From JAKAVN01 sp963734845 (GTDB lineage: Bacteria > Desulfobacterota > Binatia > Binatales > Binataceae): a stretch of DNA of 64,000 bases. The stretch's first letter is position 1. Every line of letters begins with the position of its first letter. The translations under genes and the position numbers were made by a program. Below, one piece after another: positions 22,493 through 31,319 of the stretch. Under the pieces are notes generated by a model that was given only the letters and a program-made list of their open reading frames with translations, had not been told where the DNA came from and did no database searches. Location: assembly GCA_963734845.1 (NCBI GenBank), contig CAVTIS010000012.1, positions 248,001 through 312,000 on the forward strand, read 5' to 3'.

Positions 22493-23264
22493 GCGGCAAT
22501 ACAGCGCCGACGAGATGATGACGGTCGCGGCCGCACGGATGCTGCGCGACAGGGTCGTGTGCTTCGTGGGTATCGGTTTGCCGAGCGCGGCGGCTAATCT
22601 CGCTCGGCTCACCCATGCGCCCGAGGCGGTGCTGATTTACGAATCGGGCACCATTGGCGCAAAGCCCGAGGTGTTGCCGCTCTCGATCGGCGACGGAGAG
22701 TTGGCCGAGACCGCGGATACGGTGGTTTCGATTACGGAGATTTTCGCCTACTGGCTGCAAGGATGCCGCGTCGACGTCGGTTTCCTGGGCGCGGCGCAGA
22801 TCGATCGGTTCGCCAATCTCAACACCACCGTGGTCGGGGATTACCGCTCGCCACAGGTGCGATTGCCCGGCGCGGGCGGTGCGGCCGAAATCGCCTGCAG
22901 CGCGCGCGAGGTGTTGATCATGCTGCGCCAGAGCAAGCGCGCCTTTGTCGCGAAACTGGACTTCGTCACCTCGGCCGGCTACCTCGAGGGTGGCGACAGC
23001 CGCGAGAAGCTCGGGATGCCCGGGCGCGGCCCGAGCGCCGTCATAACCGACCTCGGAATTCTCACGCCCGATCCGCTGACCAAAGAACTTACGCTCACCA
23101 GCCTGCATCCCGGCGTCATGGTCGAACAGGCGATCGCCGCGACCGGATGGCCGCTCCGAGCTGCGGCCAACGTCGCAGAGACCGCGCCGCCGACGGCCGC
23201 CGAGCTGGCAGTGTTGCGCGATCTGAACGAACGCACCGCGCGGGCGCATGCGGCCGGCGCATGA
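22485..23264 (+). CDS. catJ: 3-oxoadipate CoA-transferase, beta subunit
   Basis: The 259-residue protein matches CatJ/PcaJ-type beta subunits: GIGLPSAAANLARLTHAPEAV, the catalytic Glu in LIYESGTIGA (about residue 52), then LGAAQIDRFANLNTTVVGDY and a C-terminal DLGILTPDPLTKELTLTSLHPGV. It pairs with CatI, from which it is now separated by 3.7 kb. Its start overlaps the relic catI end, so it may depend on the element's or a local promoter for expression. Confidence 0.9.
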   Translation: MAERQYSADEMMTVAAARMLRDRVVCFVGIGLPSAAANLARLTHAPEAVLIYESGTIGAKPEVLPLSIGDGELAETADTVVSITEIFAYWLQGCRVDVGFLGAAQIDRFANLNTTVVGDYRSPQVRLPGAGGAAEIACSAREVLIMLRQSKRAFVAKLDFVTSAGYLEGGDSREKLGMPGRGPSAVITDLGILTPDPLTKELTLTSLHPGVMVEQAIAATGWPLRAAANVAETAPPTAAELAVLRDLNERTARAHAAGA

Positions 23265-23325
23265 GGGCTGCGCGGCCAAACGCTCGATCGCCCAAAACGC
23301 GCTATTAATAAGATGGGAGTGCGCG

Positions 23326-24279
23326 ATGAAAACACTGACTGAAAACGGCCTCACAGCGGCGGCGCTGGCGCGGCTCGCGAAAACATCTGACCCCCGGATG
23401 AAGCAGATCATGACCGCTCTCATCCGCCATCTGCACGGCTTCGTGCGCGAAACCGCACTCACGCCCGCCGAATGGAAGACCGCAATCGAATTCCTGACCG
23501 CCGTCGGCCATATCACCGACGACAAGCGCCAGGAGTTCATCCTGCTCTCCGACACGCTGGGGGTGAGTGCGATGGTCGACCTGGTGCGGCATCGGCGCCT
23601 GGGGCGCGGCACCGATTCGAGTCTGCTGGGGCCGTTCTATCGCGACGGCGCGCCGGAGCAGCCGCTCGGCGCAAGCATCGCGGGCAACACTCCGGGAGAA
23701 ACAATTGTGTTGCGCGGGCGGGTCGCGGACGCTCGCGGGCGGCCGCTCGCAGGCGCGCTGCTGGACGTATGGCAGGCCGCGCCCAACGGCAAGTACGACA
23801 TCCAGGACGAGCACCAGGTGGGGATGAACCTGCGTGGAAGGTTTCGCACCGGCGCCGACGGCCATTACGAATTCCGCTCGGTCAAACCGAAAAGCTATCC
23901 CGTGCCGGACGACGGACCGGTGGGAGTGCTGCTTCGCGCTCAAGGGCGTCATCCGTATCGTCCGGCGCATATACACTTTATAGTCACTGCGGACGGTTAC
24001 CAGCCACTGATTACCGCATTGTATATTGCGGGCGATGTCTACATCGAATCGGACGCTGTGTTTGGCGCCAAACATTCGCTGACCGTCGGCTATCACAAGG
24101 GCCGCGCGGCAAACGGCAAAGGTGAGCGGGCACCGGACGCGATCGAATTCGACTTCACGCTCGCGGCGGCCGCGGCAGAGCGCTCTTCGCGACAGCCGCG
24201 ATCGGAGCGCAAGGCGCGGCCCACCGCACGAATCAAACCTGGGAAGGGGCAGAGAGATGGCCGAAGCTTTCATCTGTGA
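23326..24279 (+). CDS. Intradiol ring-cleavage dioxygenase, probably hydroxyquinol 1,2-dioxygenase
   Basis: The 317-residue protein has the N-terminal helical dimerisation domain of catechol/hydroxyquinol dioxygenases (about 10-105) and then the beta-sandwich iron site: Tyr in PNGKYDIQ, Tyr in KSYPVPDDGPVG, and two His in YRPAHIHFIV. The sequence LLGPFYRDGAPEQPLG is typical of the hydroxyquinol group. The product would be maleylacetate, joining the hydroquinone branch. GGGAG precedes the ATG at 23326. The last 23 bases overlap the thiolase gene. The basic tail after about residue 285 is longer than usual. Confidence 0.85.
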   Translation: MKTLTENGLTAAALARLAKTSDPRMKQIMTALIRHLHGFVRETALTPAEWKTAIEFLTAVGHITDDKRQEFILLSDTLGVSAMVDLVRHRRLGRGTDSSLLGPFYRDGAPEQPLGASIAGNTPGETIVLRGRVADARGRPLAGALLDVWQAAPNGKYDIQDEHQVGMNLRGRFRTGADGHYEFRSVKPKSYPVPDDGPVGVLLRAQGRHPYRPAHIHFIVTADGYQPLITALYIAGDVYIESDAVFGAKHSLTVGYHKGRAANGKGERAPDAIEFDFTLAAAAAERSSRQPRSERKARPTARIKPGKGQRDGRSFHL

Positions 24280-25459
24280 CGCGGCCCGCACGCCGATCGG
24301 ACGTTACGGCGGAGCGCTGTCGGGAGTCAGAACCGACGACCTCGCGGCGATCCCGATAAAGGCGCTCGTCGATCGCAACCCTTCGATCGATTGGAGCCGG
24401 GTCAACGACGTCATTTTCGGTTGCGCCAACCAGGCTGGCGAAGACAATCGCAACGTCGCACGCATGGCGGCGCTGCTCGCCGGTTTGCCGGTCGACGTGA
24501 GCGGCGTCACCGTCAACCGCCTGTGCGGCTCCGGGATGGAGGCCGTGGTGCAGGCGGCGCGGGCGATCAAGACCGGCGAGGCCAACCTGGTGATTGCCGG
24601 TGGCGTGGAGTGTATGTCACGCGCGCCGTTCGTGATGCCCAAGGCGACGAGCGCTTTTTCGCGCAACGCCGAGATCTATGACACGACCATCGGATGGCGC
24701 TTCGTCAATCCGCTGATGAAAAAAGCCTATGGCGTCGATTCGATGCCCGAAACTTCCGATAACGTGGCTGCGGAGTTCGAGGTCTCGCGCGCCGACCAGG
24801 ACGCGTTCGCGTATCGCAGCCAGATGCGCGCGAAACGCGCGCAGGCCGCGGGCCGCTTCGCCGAAGAGATCGTTTCGGTCAGGATTTCCGCGCGCCGCGA
24901 GGTCGTTACGGTGAGCATTGACGAGCATCCACGCCCTGAAACCACGCTTGAGACGCTCGCCAAGCTGCCGGCGCTGTTCGGCCCGTCAAGCTCCGTAACG
25001 GCCGGCAACGCCTCGGGCGTCAACGACGGCGCCGCCGCGCTGATAATGGCTTCGGAAGCCGCTGTGAAGGAATACGGACTGAAGCCGCGAGCACGAGTGA
25101 TCGGCGCCGCGACCGCCGGCGTGCCGCCGCGAATAATGGGAATCGGGCCCGCGCCGGCATCGCGCAAGGCTCTCGATCTGACCCATGTCGCCCTTCGCGA
25201 CATCGACATCGTCGAACTCAACGAGGCTTTTGCGGCGCAGTCGCTCGCGGTTCTGCGGCAACTCGGATTTCCTGATGACGCCGAGCATGTGAACCCCAAC
25301 GGCGGTGCGATCGCGCTCGGCCATCCGCTGGGGATGAGCGGCGCGCGGTTGCTGTTGACCGCAATACACGAACTCGAACATCGCAAGGCGCGTTACGCGC
25401 TATGCACGATGTGCATCGGGGTGGGGCAGGGAATCGCGTCGATAATCGAGCGCGTTTAA
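24257..25459 (+). CDS. pcaF: 3-oxoadipyl-CoA thiolase
   Basis: The 400-residue thiolase closely follows PcaF: FICDAARTPIGRYGGALSGV, FGCANQAGEDNRNVARMAALL, catalytic Cys 90 in NRLCGSG, TTIGWRFVNPLMK, GVDSMPETSDNVA, NPNGGAIALGHPLGMSGARL (His) and the second Cys in CTMCIGVGQG. It splits 3-oxoadipyl-CoA into succinyl-CoA and acetyl-CoA, the last step of the pathway. I start at the ATG at 24257 after GGGAAGGGGCAGAG. It overlaps the dioxygenase gene, so the two are co-translated. Confidence 0.92.
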   Translation: MAEAFICDAARTPIGRYGGALSGVRTDDLAAIPIKALVDRNPSIDWSRVNDVIFGCANQAGEDNRNVARMAALLAGLPVDVSGVTVNRLCGSGMEAVVQAARAIKTGEANLVIAGGVECMSRAPFVMPKATSAFSRNAEIYDTTIGWRFVNPLMKKAYGVDSMPETSDNVAAEFEVSRADQDAFAYRSQMRAKRAQAAGRFAEEIVSVRISARREVVTVSIDEHPRPETTLETLAKLPALFGPSSSVTAGNASGVNDGAAALIMASEAAVKEYGLKPRARVIGAATAGVPPRIMGIGPAPASRKALDLTHVALRDIDIVELNEAFAAQSLAVLRQLGFPDDAEHVNPNGGAIALGHPLGMSGARLLLTAIHELEHRKARYALCTMCIGVGQGIASIIERV

Positions 25460-25465
25460 GGCGGT

Positions 25466-26011
25466 TCAGCGCAGCGCGCTCAGCACCTTGTCGGCCAGCA
25501 CGGTGTATCGAGGGTACAACGGATGTCCCGCGTAGTGGCCGCCGACGATGACCGCTCCGGCGAGCGCCACGGTTGCGAGACCGATTCGGAGCGCTACTCT
25601 TCGTCTCGGTCTGCGCTCGATTTCCGGCTCGCCGGCGGGCGCATTGATGATAGGCGAGTGCTTTTCATAGATTGGCTGGTAGGCGTCGCGCACCGCTGAG
25701 ATCATTGCGGCGGCGGCCCGTTTCGGATCTTCGACGCCGTCACCGGTGAAGCTGAGGATATCGCGAAATTGCGCCAGCGTCCTTTCGGCGTCCTCGGCGA
25801 CGAGGTTTATATGGTCGAGAGACAGGTGCCGCAGGTTGGAGTGAGCTACCTGGCGAAACAAGCCGAGCGTGCGCTCGAAATGAGGAAGACCACTACGGAA
25901 GATCGACTTTCGGCGGTCAGTTTGCGCGAGGTCTGCGGGTTTGAACGCCGCCAATCTTGCCAGGCAAACAGCCAGACGTTCAAGTGCCGCCCGCTCGGAG
26001 TTGGTGGTCAT
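25466..26011 (-). CDS. Hypothetical protein with a C-terminal membrane segment
   Basis: The 181-residue protein follows GGGAGGCCTCA. Its N-terminal 130 residues are helical and soluble-looking. A basic stretch (RRPRRRVALR) leads into one membrane segment (about 143-160) and a short tail, so it is a tail-anchored or single-pass protein. It ends seven bases from the thiolase stop, convergent. A TTGACA lies on the minus strand at 26111-26116, but I cannot place a matching -10. Function unknown. Confidence 0.55.
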   Translation of the reverse strand: MTTNSERAALERLAVCLARLAAFKPADLAQTDRRKSIFRSGLPHFERTLGLFRQVAHSNLRHLSLDHINLVAEDAERTLAQFRDILSFTGDGVEDPKRAAAAMISAVRDAYQPIYEKHSPIINAPAGEPEIERRPRRRVALRIGLATVALAGAVIVGGHYAGHPLYPRYTVLADKVLSALR

Positions 26012-26233
26012 TGAGGCCTCCCGGTCCAGTTACGATCTACGCGACGACTTAATTTTTAACATGCCAATTGCATCTTTAATAGCCCTATCTCTCTTTAAAA
26101 ATCCATAAATTGTCAAACGGTAGATTCGCTTCATAGAACGCCAGTAGGCGTCAGACTAAGGCCGGTATCGGTTCCGTAGGGAACGCCGTACGATTGCGAC
26201 GCTTACTGCGAAAGCGGGGGCGCCGCTGCGCAT

Positions 26234-27463
26234 TCAGATCTCGTTGGCGCGGGCGATGCGCCCGAGCCATTCGGCGCTCGGCTTGACGGTGCGGCGCTGC
26301 GTTTCGCGGTCGACTGCGATCAGGCCGAATTTCGGATGGAAGCCGAACAGCCATTCGAAATTGTCGAATGCGGACCAGTAGAAGTAACCGCGCACGTCGA
26401 TCTTGTCACTGATGCATCGCGCGACTCCCGCCATCGCGCGTTTTACGAACGCGATCCTTCGCGTGTCGTCGTCGGTGGCGACGCCGTTTTCGGTTACGAT
26501 GATTGGCAGCTGAGTCATGGCGCTCGCGTAGCGAATTGTCGGCTCGAGCGCCTCGGGCCAGAATTCGTAGCCCATCTGGGTGAATTCGACGCCGGCTTCC
26601 GGCGGCAGGGTGCCGTCGGGGCCGTAGCGCTGGCGCGCATAGCATTGCACGCCGATGAAATCGTCGTGGCGCGCCGCTTCGAGAAATATATCTTCAGCTT
26701 CGCGTCGGTCACGGTCGCGCAGATGCGCGCCGCCCGCGAGCGCCTGCATGTCTCTCATCGCCAGCGTCATCCCGACCGGGAACTTGCCGGGGCCGGCGCG
26801 CAGCGCCTGCACGCCGAGGCGGTGCGCCTCGAGCAGCACGTCGCGCGAGCGGGCGCGCACGCAAAACGGAAAGCTCGAAAACATTTTCGGCTCGACGCCT
26901 AGCGCCCGCGCTGCCGCCGTGCGCATTGGCGAGCGCAAGACGGTCTCGTCACTGTGCAGGATACCCGTTTGATGCAGGTAGACACCGAGGTTGAGTTCAT
27001 TGAGCGTACAGGCCACGTCGACCAGATCGCCGAGGTGGCCGACGATGCGCTCGCAGTAGCGCGCGAAAAGCCGCGCGGTTTCCCGCGATTCCCATCCGCC
27101 GCGCGCGGCAAGCCATCGCGGCGAGGTGAAATGATGCAGCGTCACGACCGCCTTGAGTCCGTTTTCCCGGCAGGCCGCGAGCATCCGCCGGTAGTGTTCA
27201 AGTTGGGCGAGCGAAAACTCGCCCTCTGCGGGTTCGATCCGCGCCCATTCGATCGAGAATCGATAGGCGTTGAAGCCGAGCCTGGCGAGCAGGGTCATAT
27301 CGTCGGCGTAGCGATGGTAGTGGTCGCAGGCGTCGCCCGAAGATTCGGTATAAACGGTGCTATCGAGATGCTCGAGCAGCCATGAATCGCAGTTTATATT
27401 GCCGCCCTCGACCTGATGCGCCGCCGTCGCCGTGCCCCACAGAAACCCACTCGGAAATTTCAT
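26234..27463 (-). CDS. Glycoside hydrolase family 1 (beta-glucosidase-like)
   Basis: The 409-residue protein is a full GH1 barrel: FLWGTATAAHQVEG at 7-20, the acid/base Glu 156 in TLNELN, the nucleophile Glu 325 in IIVTENG, and the C-terminal YFYWSAFDNFEW. It would hydrolyse or transfer a beta-linked glucose or galactose. There is no signal peptide, so it acts in the cytoplasm. GGGAGG lies before the ATG. The neighbour upstream is a glycolipid-type glycosyltransferase, which hints at a glycoconjugate role, but the substrate is unknown. Confidence 0.9.
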   Translation of the reverse strand: MKFPSGFLWGTATAAHQVEGGNINCDSWLLEHLDSTVYTESSGDACDHYHRYADDMTLLARLGFNAYRFSIEWARIEPAEGEFSLAQLEHYRRMLAACRENGLKAVVTLHHFTSPRWLAARGGWESRETARLFARYCERIVGHLGDLVDVACTLNELNLGVYLHQTGILHSDETVLRSPMRTAAARALGVEPKMFSSFPFCVRARSRDVLLEAHRLGVQALRAGPGKFPVGMTLAMRDMQALAGGAHLRDRDRREAEDIFLEAARHDDFIGVQCYARQRYGPDGTLPPEAGVEFTQMGYEFWPEALEPTIRYASAMTQLPIIVTENGVATDDDTRRIAFVKRAMAGVARCISDKIDVRGYFYWSAFDNFEWLFGFHPKFGLIAVDRETQRRTVKPSAEWLGRIARANEI

Positions 27464-27493
27464 CGTCGTGGCGCCCTCCCAAGCGCCTTCCTA

Positions 27494-28747
27494 TCAAGCC
27501 AGCGCGCGGAATGCAGCAGCGGAGTCCGTTTCGGTGGCCGCCGCGGCAATAAGCGTCTGGAGGAGGTCAGGAATCTCGAACACGGCGCGATTGTTGAGCT
27601 TGGCGGCGCGCGCGCGAAAGCGGGTAAGCCGCTGCGGCTGGAGCATCTGTGTAATTCCGGCCACGATTTCGTTGAACGAGCGCAGCACTACGCCGACCTG
27701 ATGCCGTTCGATCCACTCGGTATTGTAACGCTCCTGCACCATGGTCCGCGCGTTACGCTCGACGATCACCGGCAGGCCCATCACCAGCGCCTCGCTGACG
27801 CTGCCGGGGCCCGGCTTGCCGACAAAGTAGTCGCTCAGTCGCATCAACCGGGGGATTTCCCGCGTGAAGCCCTCGACGTGGCACGGGAACGGCAGTTTCA
27901 TCGCGGAGAGTTGCGCGCGCAGCCGCTGATTATGCCCGCACAAAAAGATCAGCTGGGTCTTCACCCCGGCCTCGGCCACGCGCCGCGCGACCGTCAGCAT
28001 CCGGCGCGATCCGAATCCTCCGAACATGACCAGGCCGATGGGCAGCTCGGGGCGCAGTCCCAGGCGGCGGCGCTCCTGTTCGCGGCTGATCTCAGGTCTC
28101 TCATAAAACTCAGGCCGCACGATCATCCCCGAGGTGCGGAGTACGTGCCGTGGCGGATAGCCCATCGCCAGCGCCTGCTCGGCCGCCTTTGCGGTGCCGC
28201 AGATGAGGTATTGATCCTGACGCTCGATCCAGAAATGCGGCGGACAGTCGGCGAGGTCGGTGAGGATCGTGACCATCGGAGTGGCCGGGCGGTTTTGCTC
28301 GCGGTCTGCGATACGCAGTCCCTCGAAAATCGCTCGGTTGAAGTTAGGGATCATCGAAACCACGAGGTCGGGGCGGCGCTCCCGCCAATAGCTAGAGAGC
28401 AGAGCTACGTTGCGCGGATGCATCCGTCGAATCAGGAACTGCACCGCGCGCAGCATCGGCCCGGTCCCGATAGTCAGTCCATACTTGAGCATCCGATTAT
28501 ATAGGTCTTCGACCCGGACGCCGGTTAGGCGATGCAACACGTCGATCGGTTCAAGAATGTCGCGGAGGTTCACCATCCGGATTTGCCATCCGCGCTGCTG
28601 CTGGTCGGCCAGCGCCTTGAGCGCCGTGGCGGAGGCGCGATGGCCGCCGCCCGCATCGAAGAAAATCAGATCGACCTGGATTCCGCGCGCCGCCATGATC
28701 AGCGGCTGCGGCGGTAGTTGTGATAGTAAAACGCGGGCGACATTCAT
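27494..28747 (-). CDS. MGDG-synthase-like glycosyltransferase
   Basis: The 417-residue protein matches GT28-type enzymes that glycosylate diacylglycerol: IFFDAGGGHRASATALKAL at the N terminus, the DLVVSMIPNFNRA stretch, VMFGGFGSRRM, and the donor-binding VGKPGPGSVSEALVMGLPVIVE. It probably makes a glycolipid at the inner membrane face. I start at the ATG at 28747, which overlaps the metallophosphoesterase stop as ATGA, so the two are co-translated. Confidence 0.83.
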   Translation of the reverse strand: MNVARVLLSQLPPQPLIMAARGIQVDLIFFDAGGGHRASATALKALADQQQRGWQIRMVNLRDILEPIDVLHRLTGVRVEDLYNRMLKYGLTIGTGPMLRAVQFLIRRMHPRNVALLSSYWRERRPDLVVSMIPNFNRAIFEGLRIADREQNRPATPMVTILTDLADCPPHFWIERQDQYLICGTAKAAEQALAMGYPPRHVLRTSGMIVRPEFYERPEISREQERRRLGLRPELPIGLVMFGGFGSRRMLTVARRVAEAGVKTQLIFLCGHNQRLRAQLSAMKLPFPCHVEGFTREIPRLMRLSDYFVGKPGPGSVSEALVMGLPVIVERNARTMVQERYNTEWIERHQVGVVLRSFNEIVAGITQMLQPQRLTRFRARAAKLNNRAVFEIPDLLQTLIAAAATETDSAAAFRALA

Positions 28748-29613
28748 GAGAGCGGCGCCTCCGCCGAAGAATCGTACGCGGACGGGTGGCCGCGTCCGCG
28801 GTCCCATCGCAGCAGCGCAAGCACGCCGTTGCGATCCTCAGCGACCGCCGTGCAACTGCTTACCCAATCGCCGTCGTTGATGTACCAGATCGATCCAATC
28901 AGACGCTGCTCGGGGCGATGCACGTGGCCGCAAATCACGCCGTCGGCCTTGTGCCGGCGGACCGCCTCGGAGACCGCGCGGTCGCTGAAGTCAGTCAGGT
29001 ATTCGACCGCCTTTTTCACTCCGCCTTTGATGTATGAGGACAGCGGACCGGCGCGTTCGCGGCGCACCCGGCCCTCGCCGTTATACCAGCGGTCCACCCG
29101 CATTGCGGTCAGGTATGCCTGATGGCCCATCCGCAGGAACCATCGATTGGGATTGAGCGAGCCGTCGAACTGATGGCCGTGGATCACAAGCATCCGGCGG
29201 CCCTCGGCGGTCCGATGAATCGCTTCGTTGAGCACGGATATCGGGCCAAAGAACGATTGCACAAGGTCGGCGCTGAACTCGTCGTGGTTGCCGGGGAGAA
29301 AAACCACTCGCGTGCCGCGCCGATGCCACGCGGCGACCTCCTGGACCACCGCGGTCTGCGCTTCGCTCCAGTACCAGGAAGGGCCGAGCACCCAGCCGTC
29401 GACGATGTCGCCGACGAGGTAGAGATTGTCGGCCTGATGATGGCGCAGGAAGTCGTAGAGCGCTTCGGCCTTGCATCGCGGCGTGCCGAGATGCAGGTCG
29501 GAAATCCAGATCGAGCGATAATAGTTAGTTGTCGCCGCCGGCGGTGCGGCGGCGCGGGTGAGCCATCGAGCCCACCCTGACGATGGGAAACGGTCTAGCC
29601 CGACCCCTTCCAT
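28744..29613 (-). CDS. LpxH-like calcineurin-type phosphoesterase
   Basis: The 289-residue protein has the metallophosphoesterase set in order: ISDLHLG, VGDIVDGW, PGNHDE, VIHGHQFDG and ICGHVHRPE. The spacing and the YLVGDIVDGW form are those of UDP-2,3-diacylglucosamine hydrolase relatives. It might act on a lipid A precursor or on a glycolipid intermediate, since it is coupled to an MGDG-synthase-like glycosyltransferase. The start is uncertain: there is no strong Shine-Dalgarno, and similarity begins about 30 residues in. Confidence 0.82.
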   Translation of the reverse strand: MEGVGLDRFPSSGWARWLTRAAAPPAATTNYYRSIWISDLHLGTPRCKAEALYDFLRHHQADNLYLVGDIVDGWVLGPSWYWSEAQTAVVQEVAAWHRRGTRVVFLPGNHDEFSADLVQSFFGPISVLNEAIHRTAEGRRMLVIHGHQFDGSLNPNRWFLRMGHQAYLTAMRVDRWYNGEGRVRRERAGPLSSYIKGGVKKAVEYLTDFSDRAVSEAVRRHKADGVICGHVHRPEQRLIGSIWYINDGDWVSSCTAVAEDRNGVLALLRWDRGRGHPSAYDSSAEAPLS

Positions 29614-30012
29614 CTGGGATCGGTCTCGACGGTCGATTGCCTTCGGCAGTACACATGATCGTGAGTATGAGATCGAGAAGGCGAAATCGATAGTGTTACT
29701 TGACGTTACTGATAAGAGATTATTATGTGAGTATTACGCGAAACTGTCGCTGCCCGGCAGAATTGTCAGCACCCAAGGCTTTCAGGTCTTAGCGGCAATT
29801 CGCTCTGCCGCCCCACCTGGCCGGCCGGGCTCGGCGATGCGATCGAACGCGCCTGGCAAGGCTCGTAGGACTGGCTTGCAGCGCTGCTTCCCGAACTCAC
29901 TACGTCGTCGTCGGTGACAGCAGCTTACATTCAAGTCGAACGACCACCGGCATCATCTGTTCGCGCGGGAACGGGCCATTTCTGCTCGCGTTGGCAGCAA
30001 AATACTAAACGG
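29614..30012. other. Intergenic region without supported genes
   Basis: This stretch holds the upstream region of the leftward phosphoesterase gene and follows the crotonase stop. It has an AT-rich patch around 29690-29740. Open frames here have no recognisable content or ribosome-binding site. Confidence 0.4.
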
Positions 30013-30858
30013 CTACTCGCGCGCCGCGGCCCAAGAGAGCATCTTCTGAAATTTGGCCGCGCCGTCCTCGAGCGTCGCTTTCAGATCCGTCAGGTCGTTG
30101 TAGAACGTACGATCGGACGCATCCTCCAATACAAGTCCATCGGCATACGTACCCAGCGCGCCACGGTCGATCAGATTCTTGTACCGTTTGACCATCATGG
30201 GATGGTTGCGCGCCATCATGCCGGCGACCTCGATGCTTCCGCGTTCGAGCGCTTCGTTGTTTGCGTACACCTGCTGCACCAGCCCCCAGGTCAGCGCGAG
30301 ATCGGCGTCGATTGGGAAAGAGCTCATGGTCGCAAATTTAGCATTGTTGATACCGCACACCTGGATAAGCCGCTGGGAAAGTCGACGCCCCGGATGAACA
30401 CCGTACTTGGCATGGTTGTCCATGAACACAGCACGCGGCGAAGCCAGAAGAACATCGCAGGCCAGCGCAATCTCGAAACCGCCGGTCACGGCTGGACCGT
30501 TCACTGCGCCGATAATCGGAAACGGACATTCCCACATCGCGCGCCACGGATCGGTCTTACCAGCGATACCGCCGGCGAGGTACTCGTCGAGCTTGCCGAT
30601 GTCTATTCCAATCGTGAAACCGCGTCCTTCGCCCCGCAAGACGACGGCGCGCACTTCGTCCTTGTTCGGATCCGGATGGGCGCGTTCACTGATAGTATCG
30701 AATGCCTGTGCGATCGCCTTCATCATTTGGACGCTCAACGTGTTGAACGTCTGGGCGGTGTTCATAGTCACGACATAGATCCCGTCGTCGCCGACGATCC
30801 TGTCAACTAGAACTTCTTCGTTCTGGCCGTAACTCGCCACTCGTGTTCGACCCGTCAT
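30013..30858 (-). CDS. Enoyl-CoA hydratase/isomerase family (crotonase) protein
   Basis: The 281-residue protein has the crotonase fold: RAVVLRGEGRGFTIGIDIGKL with the first oxyanion-hole strand, and CPFPIIGAVNGPAVTGGFEIALACDVLLAS for the second. It would hydrate or isomerise an acyl-CoA. I start at the ATG at 30858 after AGGAGAGGAAGC; a longer in-frame start reads Ser/Gln-rich leader sequence. The substrate is unknown, and the position of the usual catalytic Glu is not obvious by eye. Confidence 0.85.
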   Translation of the reverse strand: MTGRTRVASYGQNEEVLVDRIVGDDGIYVVTMNTAQTFNTLSVQMMKAIAQAFDTISERAHPDPNKDEVRAVVLRGEGRGFTIGIDIGKLDEYLAGGIAGKTDPWRAMWECPFPIIGAVNGPAVTGGFEIALACDVLLASPRAVFMDNHAKYGVHPGRRLSQRLIQVCGINNAKFATMSSFPIDADLALTWGLVQQVYANNEALERGSIEVAGMMARNHPMMVKRYKNLIDRGALGTYADGLVLEDASDRTFYNDLTDLKATLEDGAAKFQKMLSWAAARE

Positions 30859-31253
30859 GCTTCCTCTCCTGTCACCGGAACTTCCGTTTTGACTCTCCGA
30901 TTTCAAACCGCCTTTTGGACCCAACGGCCCCCCTCCGCACGGTCTTAGCCCGGTTTAGGTCTACGGTGCCACCCGCGGCCAACGCCCAGAAATGCCGTTT
31001 GTCCAATCTCTGCGCCTGCCTAAAACTCAAACCCGGACGTATTGATGATGCAAGCCGCCCGGAACCGGCAGCGCAGCGATAGGGCCGATTGGTTGCGCGC
31101 TTCGAGAGTGCGGGCGCGTCCTCATTCAATGAGAGATGGGTGGGGTCGGAGGGTGACTTCCCCAGATTTCATAACCCTGTTGCGTGACTGCGACAACATC
31201 TGTCGCCATGGCGGTACGGACCGTCTCGGAAAGACAAAGCTAGGAAAAGCTGA
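30859..31253. other. Divergent intergenic region with leader repeat copy 2
   Basis: It holds copy 2 of the 28-bp leader repeat (30875-30902, matching 5298-5325 at 25 of 28). Beyond this I see no supported gene. It carries the crotonase promoter on one side and leads to the sigma-54 site at 31254 on the other. Confidence 0.4.
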
Positions 31254-31269
31254 TGGCACGCGGCCTGCT
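31254..31269 (+). promoter_or_regulatory. Sigma-54 (-24/-12) promoter
   Basis: TGGCACG-CGGC-CTGCT fits the consensus TGGCACG-N4-TTGCW at all but one position, with GG and GC exactly 10 bases apart. A start site about 12 bases further would give a 35-40-base leader before the ATG at 31320. A TATACT next to it could instead serve a sigma-70 promoter, but no good -35 is seen. Confidence 0.6.
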
Positions 31270-31319
31270 ATACTGAGGACCCTAAAGATCGGCGCAAAGG
31301 GCACAGGAGGCTGAGTTTA

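Noticed and set aside
22383..23612. 409-codon open frame on the minus strand
   Set aside because: Opposite catJ and the intradiol dioxygenase, which have clear family motifs; the reverse frame has none.
25466..26011. Pathway-specific regulator of the aromatic cluster
   Set aside because: Its place beside pcaF suggested one, but the protein has no HTH and carries a C-terminal membrane segment.
27416..28504. 362-codon open frame on the plus strand
   Set aside because: Covers the reverse of the glycosyltransferase gene and part of the GH1 gene; unlikely composition.
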